From Aquirufa sp. (GTDB taxonomy: Bacteria; Bacteroidota; Bacteroidia; Cytophagales; Spirosomataceae), in the NCBI GenBank assembly GCA_030833145.1, contig JAURHT010000064.1, positions 1 to 11,213 of the forward strand: 11,213 nt of DNA. The letters are read 5' to 3'. A program made the translations under genes and the position numbers. The notes under the pieces were generated by a model. The model did no database searches. It saw only the letters and a program-made list of their open reading frames with translations, and had not been told where the DNA came from. Of this stretch, positions 7,157 through 11,213 are shown one piece after another (position 1 is the stretch's first letter; each line of letters begins with the position of its first letter).

Positions 7157-8587
7157 TTAGTTTTTATCCCAGAACAACTTTGTAGTTACTACGTCACCAC
7201 CGATTGCAGAAGCAGCCGCTGTGTAGTTAGCACCATTTAAAGTTTGCTCGTTAGCTGGGTAAGAAAAACGAGTTGGGAAGCCAGACTTCGCGTTAACTGG
7301 AGTAGAAATCTTAGGGAAATCTAAACGACGCAATTCTGTCCAACCTTCGTAAGGACGGTTGTAAAGAGCGATCCACTTTTGAGTAGCGATCTTTTCTTTC
7401 CAGTTTCCAGCAGCCGTTGTATAGGCTACAGCAGGTTGAGCTAAATAAGCATCAGCATCTGCTTGCGTTCCACCCCAATATAAGATAGAAGCGGTGATTG
7501 CTTTATTGTAGTGAGATTCAGCAGAACCAGCTACAGTGTAACCACGTTCAGCAGCCTCAGCACGCAAGAATTCAGTTTCAACTACGTCAGCAAATACGTA
7601 AGGATCAGCCGCAGCGATCACCTTAGCACCTGCACGAGAGAAATCTACGAATGTATTTGCTTTTCCTACAATACCGCCAGCATAAGCGCCTGCATTATTT
7701 TTAGAGAAATACAAACCAGTACGAGGGTCATTCCATCCTAATAATTTATCCATTAAGTCTTTCGCAGCGATATAATCTTGACGACCACCAGTTACGATAT
7801 CAACGAATAATGGGTTTTGGTTAGGAGAAGCTGATTGGTAAGTAAACAAACCATTGTTAGCCGCAGCAGAGATAGCGCCAGCATCAGATGCTTCAACTGC
7901 AGATTTTGCAGCAGCAGCATTCTCGTCAGCAACGATCATACCTAACTTCATGCGTAACGTGTTAGCAAACTTTAACCAGTTAGAAACAGAACCTTTGTAA
8001 ACTAAATCTTCTCCTGAAGCAAAACCTACAGCTGAAGTATTTAATTTAGTAATATCTGAGTTCAAACGTGCTAATAAATCTGTGTGGATTGTTTTAGCAT
8101 CATCATATTTAGGGAATAAGTTAGTCGGTTGTAATGCTTCTGTATAAGGAACATTTCCGAAAGTATTCACTAAGATAGAATACGTATACACTTGCATGAT
8201 GTCGATAATCGCTAATTTATTCGCTTTCTCGCCAGCAGTTAATGTAGCATCCGCGTTGATTAACTTAGCTGATTCATTGTAATCAGCTAACACATCACGG
8301 TACATAGTTGTCCACCATCCTTGAGGGATAGCACGTGTATTGAAGTCATATTGAGCCTCATCTTGATATACAGCCATAGCCCAGTGGCTAACTGTAAAAC
8401 GGAACACGTTTGTGTTCACACTAGCAGATGCTAAAGAACCAGCTAAGGTTCTCGTTGCATTCGAGAACAAGGTAGGAGCTGGAACAGCTGCTGGCCTTTT
8501 AGTCTCGATATTTAATTGAGAGATATCTTCTGTACAAGCCGAGAATAATAACAACAGCGGTACAAAAACTTTTAACATATTTTTCAT
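7157..8587 (-). CDS. SusD/RagB family nutrient-binding lipoprotein (SusD-like_2 type)
   Basis: This 476-residue protein has a signal peptide ending in the lipobox LFSAC, with lipidated Cys18 followed by T-E-D, acidic residues compatible with surface export. It differs clearly from the SusD further down the window. It belongs to the SusD-like_2 type, recognised from VYTYSILVNTFGNVPYTEAL (133-152), WLKFANTLRMKLGM (204-217), ETEFLRAEAAERGY (337-350), QKWIALYNRPYEGWTELRR (403-421), RFSYPANEQTLNGANYTAA (440-458) and the terminal TKLFWDKN (469-476). Its expected role is substrate capture at the cell surface for the SusC encoded 21 nt upstream. Met4 (8578) is an alternative start and would still leave a usable signal peptide. 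Ala codons are mostly GCT/GCA with very few GCG, consistent with high expression. A strong terminator follows the stop. The ligand is not deducible; the pairing with an N-terminally cut SusC of matching type is firm. Confidence 0.94.
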   Translation of the reverse strand: MKNMLKVFVPLLLLFSACTEDISQLNIETKRPAAVPAPTLFSNATRTLAGSLASASVNTNVFRFTVSHWAMAVYQDEAQYDFNTRAIPQGWWTTMYRDVLADYNESAKLINADATLTAGEKANKLAIIDIMQVYTYSILVNTFGNVPYTEALQPTNLFPKYDDAKTIHTDLLARLNSDITKLNTSAVGFASGEDLVYKGSVSNWLKFANTLRMKLGMIVADENAAAAKSAVEASDAGAISAAANNGLFTYQSASPNQNPLFVDIVTGGRQDYIAAKDLMDKLLGWNDPRTGLYFSKNNAGAYAGGIVGKANTFVDFSRAGAKVIAAADPYVFADVVETEFLRAEAAERGYTVAGSAESHYNKAITASILYWGGTQADADAYLAQPAVAYTTAAGNWKEKIATQKWIALYNRPYEGWTELRRLDFPKISTPVNAKSGFPTRFSYPANEQTLNGANYTAAASAIGGDVVTTKLFWDKN

Positions 8588-8608
8588 CTTTACGAAAATT
8601 TAGGATGA

Positions 8609-11213
8609 TTAAAATAACAATTTAACGTTAAATCCAATCGATCTTGTTGTTGGATATGCACCTGATTGATATCCTTGGATATTACCAGAAGACAAGTTTT
8701 CTTCAGGATCTGCGTAAGGAACATATTTTTTAATGATCCAAAGGTTACGTCCGAAAACAGACACATCCACACCTTTCACGCCACCTAATTTAGCAACAAG
8801 AGATTTTGGTAAAGAATATGTCAAGTTAGCCTCACGTAATTTAACGAAAGTTGCATCGTAAACGAATGCAGCAGCTGGGTTATAAGCATAACCATAAGTA
8901 CCGTACTCATTTTCAACACGAATATCATTCGGAGTTCCGTCCGCTTTCACACCTGGCATAATAACACCACCACCTTCAGCGATCGTGTTACGAGATGGAT
9001 TACCTTTATCGTTCAATGCAGCTGATTCAGCATATACCCCTGTTGCAGCACCATAGTACTGATCTAGAGAGAATACGTTACCACCTTTTTTCACATCGAT
9101 CAAGAAAGAGAATGAAACGTTCTTGTATTTGAATGTATTATTCAAACCACCGATCCAATCTGGGTTCATGTTACCAATGTTGTTGGTAGTAGTAGTTGAA
9201 ATGTTGTAACGACCGTTTGATTTAACAGACTTTTCGCCATTCACTAAAACCCACGTTTTTCCTTGTAAAACGCCGTAAGGTTGTCCTACTGTTGCATTCA
9301 AAGAAACACCACCTTGGAAAGAACCTAATTGCAAGTTTTGAGAACCACCATATAAGCTCAATACTAATGATTGATTCTTAGTCCAGTTAGCATTCACGTT
9401 CCAAGAGAAATCAGCTGTCTTGATAGGCGTAGCATAAACGCTTAATTCAACACCTTTATTCTCAATATTACCCGCATTTACATAAGATGAAGAGAAACCA
9501 GTAGCTGCCGAAACCGCTGCAGGTAAGATTTGATCTAATGTATTTGATTGGTAATACGTTGCATCAAAACCTAAACGGTTTTGTAAGAAAGCCATTTCTA
9601 AACCAATCTCACGAGATTGAGTCTGCTCTGGCTTCAAGATCGGATTGTTTTGTGTACTAGGTACAGAGAACAAGATCGTTGAACCAAAAGGAGCTGGTTG
9701 ATCGTACACGTTTTTGATAGCACCCCAAGGAGCATCATTACCTACAGTCGCCCAGTTAGCACGTAACTTACCAGAAGTCAACCAAGGAAGATCTTGGATG
9801 TGGTGAGAGAACAACCAAGAAGCCGAACCAGAGTAGTAGTTGTATTGGTTATTTTCAACTGGTAACGTAGAAGACTTATCACGACGAACAGTTCCGTCTA
9901 ATGTTAAGAAACCTTTGTAAGTTACCGTTAAACCACCAAACATACCGAATACCTCACGAGGAGAATATCCTTCAGATGCTGCAGCCACTGTACCTTTTGA
10001 GTTAGCTACTGAGTATAAACCAGGAACGATCAAACCACCGTTAGTACCAGCAGAGATCGCACGTGTGTAAGACTTACGTAAGTTTAAACCAGCTAAGGCT
10101 TTCACGTTTACATCTTTGATTACATCTTTATCAAAGTTAGCCATCAAGTCATAGTTCGTTTCGTTGAACGTACGATCTAAACGAGAATATCCAGGAGTAG
10201 CTTGAGAACCTACCGCAGTACGTTCTTCTTGCAATTCATTGTATGTATCTACTGTGATACGTCCTAAGAATGCTAAGTATGAAGTTGCTTTGTAATCTAA
10301 TTGAGCATTACCGAAGATACGAGTACGTGTATCTGTCTCATAGTTTTGGTAACGAGTCCAATAGTAGTTATCTGTGTAGATTGGTTTTAAACCAGCTGCA
10401 GATGAAGGATCACCCCAGTTCCAAGTAACGTTTTGGTTGTTACGGAAATAAGCTTCTTTTTGCTCAACTAAGTCAACGTTTGTTTGGTACCATTGACGGA
10501 AGTTTTGGTTAACGTTTTGTCCAGAATAACCTGAACCGTAACGACCTTTACCATCTACGATAGAGAAGTTAGCTACAGCAGAAGCTGTTAATTTCTCATT
10601 CACATTGTAAGAACCACCTAAGTTAACAATGTTCTTAGTAACAACTGAGTTAGGTAATGTACCACGCTCTTCGTTACGCGTAAAGCCTAATTTATAAGTA
10701 CCCTTATCGTTTGCACCATCTAACATAATGTTAGTGTTGTTAGAGATAGCAGTCTCATAGAAAGTTACTGGCGTATTTGCAGCAGCAACCCATGGCTTCA
10801 TTTTCTTGTAGTTAGGACCAGCAGGATCAAAAGCATCCCAGTGGTAAACCATTAAGCTAGGGTTGAATTTCACACCGTAAGAAGCATCTTCAGCTGTAGG
10901 AACAACTAAATCATTCGTTCCGTCACCATTTGCATCAAAATACAAGAAACCATCTTTTTGGTATGGATCAGAATAACCTGCACCATATTGGTTTTGGTAA
11001 GTAGGGAAAGTTGACTTATCAATTGTTCCTACTGTCAAACCAGCGTTGATTGTTAAACCTAAACCACGCTTAGCTTTCTTAGTTGTGATCATGATCACAC
11101 CATTCGAAGCACGTGAACCGTATAGAGCAGTTGCCGCAGCACCTTTCAATACAGTCATGTTTTCGATATCATCTGGGTTAATATCAGATGCAGCATTACC
11201 GTAATCATAACCA
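8609..11213 (-). CDS. SusC/RagA family TonB-dependent outer-membrane transporter, N-terminus outside window
   Basis: The reading frame is open to the window end, giving 867 visible residues. The first ones are GYDYGNAASDINPDDIEN, then MTVLKGAAATALYGSRASNG, the classic late plug motif. The ATG at 11158 is therefore internal, not the start. The signal peptide, carboxypeptidase-D-like domain, Ton box and first part of the plug (probably about 150-200 residues) are missing. After the plug comes an EF-hand-like DANGDGTND (10936-10910), then long barrel strands and loops. The C-terminus reads YPTTRSIGFNVKLLF, a typical aromatic barrel end. It is only distantly similar to the second SusC in the window, and I recognise its extended loop segment (PNYKKMKPWVAAANTPVTF) as typical of a widespread SusC subgroup paired with SusD-like_2 proteins. 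It imports an unknown ligand with the lipoprotein encoded 21 nt downstream. Any promoter lies outside the window. Confidence 0.94.
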   Translation of the reverse strand, partial: GYDYGNAASDINPDDIENMTVLKGAAATALYGSRASNGVIMITTKKAKRGLGLTINAGLTVGTIDKSTFPTYQNQYGAGYSDPYQKDGFLYFDANGDGTNDLVVPTAEDASYGVKFNPSLMVYHWDAFDPAGPNYKKMKPWVAAANTPVTFYETAISNNTNIMLDGANDKGTYKLGFTRNEERGTLPNSVVTKNIVNLGGSYNVNEKLTASAVANFSIVDGKGRYGSGYSGQNVNQNFRQWYQTNVDLVEQKEAYFRNNQNVTWNWGDPSSAAGLKPIYTDNYYWTRYQNYETDTRTRIFGNAQLDYKATSYLAFLGRITVDTYNELQEERTAVGSQATPGYSRLDRTFNETNYDLMANFDKDVIKDVNVKALAGLNLRKSYTRAISAGTNGGLIVPGLYSVANSKGTVAAASEGYSPREVFGMFGGLTVTYKGFLTLDGTVRRDKSSTLPVENNQYNYYSGSASWLFSHHIQDLPWLTSGKLRANWATVGNDAPWGAIKNVYDQPAPFGSTILFSVPSTQNNPILKPEQTQSREIGLEMAFLQNRLGFDATYYQSNTLDQILPAAVSAATGFSSSYVNAGNIENKGVELSVYATPIKTADFSWNVNANWTKNQSLVLSLYGGSQNLQLGSFQGGVSLNATVGQPYGVLQGKTWVLVNGEKSVKSNGRYNISTTTTNNIGNMNPDWIGGLNNTFKYKNVSFSFLIDVKKGGNVFSLDQYYGAATGVYAESAALNDKGNPSRNTIAEGGGVIMPGVKADGTPNDIRVENEYGTYGYAYNPAAAFVYDATFVKLREANLTYSLPKSLVAKLGGVKGVDVSVFGRNLWIIKKYVPYADPEENLSSGNIQGYQSGAYPTTRSIGFNVKLLF

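Noticed and set aside
8590..8772. 60-codon minus-strand frame overlapping the end of the first SusC
   Set aside because: It overlaps in another frame the conserved C-terminal barrel end of the SusC and has no recognisable features.
11156..11158. ATG at 11158 as the start of the first SusC
   Set aside because: The frame stays open upstream and encodes GYDYGNAASDINPDDIEN, the normal plug sequence preceding TVLKGAAATALYG; the true start lies beyond the window.
1..11213. Polysaccharide utilisation locus
   Set aside because: SusCD pairs alone do not establish it; no glycoside hydrolase, lyase, esterase, sulfatase or SusR/HTCS regulator is visible in the window.

Overview
The window is from a Bacteroidota genome, most likely the Cytophagales side of the phylum. 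This is inferred from the tandem SusC/SusD gene pairs, signal peptides ending in 'FAQ', AT-rich leaders without Shine-Dalgarno sequences, and a TAnnTTTG-type promoter. GC content is about 40% by eye. All five genes lie on the minus strand, so transcription runs from high to low coordinates. No tRNA, rRNA, CRISPR array, insertion sequence or phage gene is visible.

Layout in the direction of transcription. (1) 11213-8609: a SusC/RagA-type TonB-dependent transporter whose N-terminus lies beyond the window. (2) 8587-7157: its partner, a SusD-like lipoprotein of the SusD-like_2 type, 21 nt downstream. (3) 7156-6921: a 236-nt intergenic stretch holding a strong intrinsic terminator for the first pair and a candidate promoter for the second. 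(4) 6920-3768: a second, complete SusC transporter. (5) 3758-2277: its classical SusD/RagB lipoprotein, only 9 nt downstream. (6) 2276-2215: 62 nt containing a second intrinsic terminator. (7) 2214-1: a secreted serine peptidase of family S9, closely resembling the glutamyl endopeptidase (S9D) type. It is cut off by the window start, just before the catalytic Asp and His would be expected.

How the genes may work together. SusC/SusD pairs form outer-membrane 'pedal-bin' importers: the SusD lipoprotein is a lid over a 22-stranded SusC barrel powered by TonB. No glycoside hydrolase, polysaccharide lyase, sulfatase or SusR/HTCS regulator is visible. The only enzyme is an exported endopeptidase, so peptide or protein scavenging (as with RagAB of Porphyromonas gingivalis) is a more natural reading than polysaccharide use. 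That link is inference: both pairs end in terminators and the peptidase may be an independent unit.

I see no clear sign of a wholly new system. The points most worth a second look are the S9D peptidase beside two dissimilar SusCD pairs, the terminator between susD and the peptidase with no obvious promoter after it, the start-site correction of the second SusC, and small repeated or inverted motifs in the two intergenic regions.
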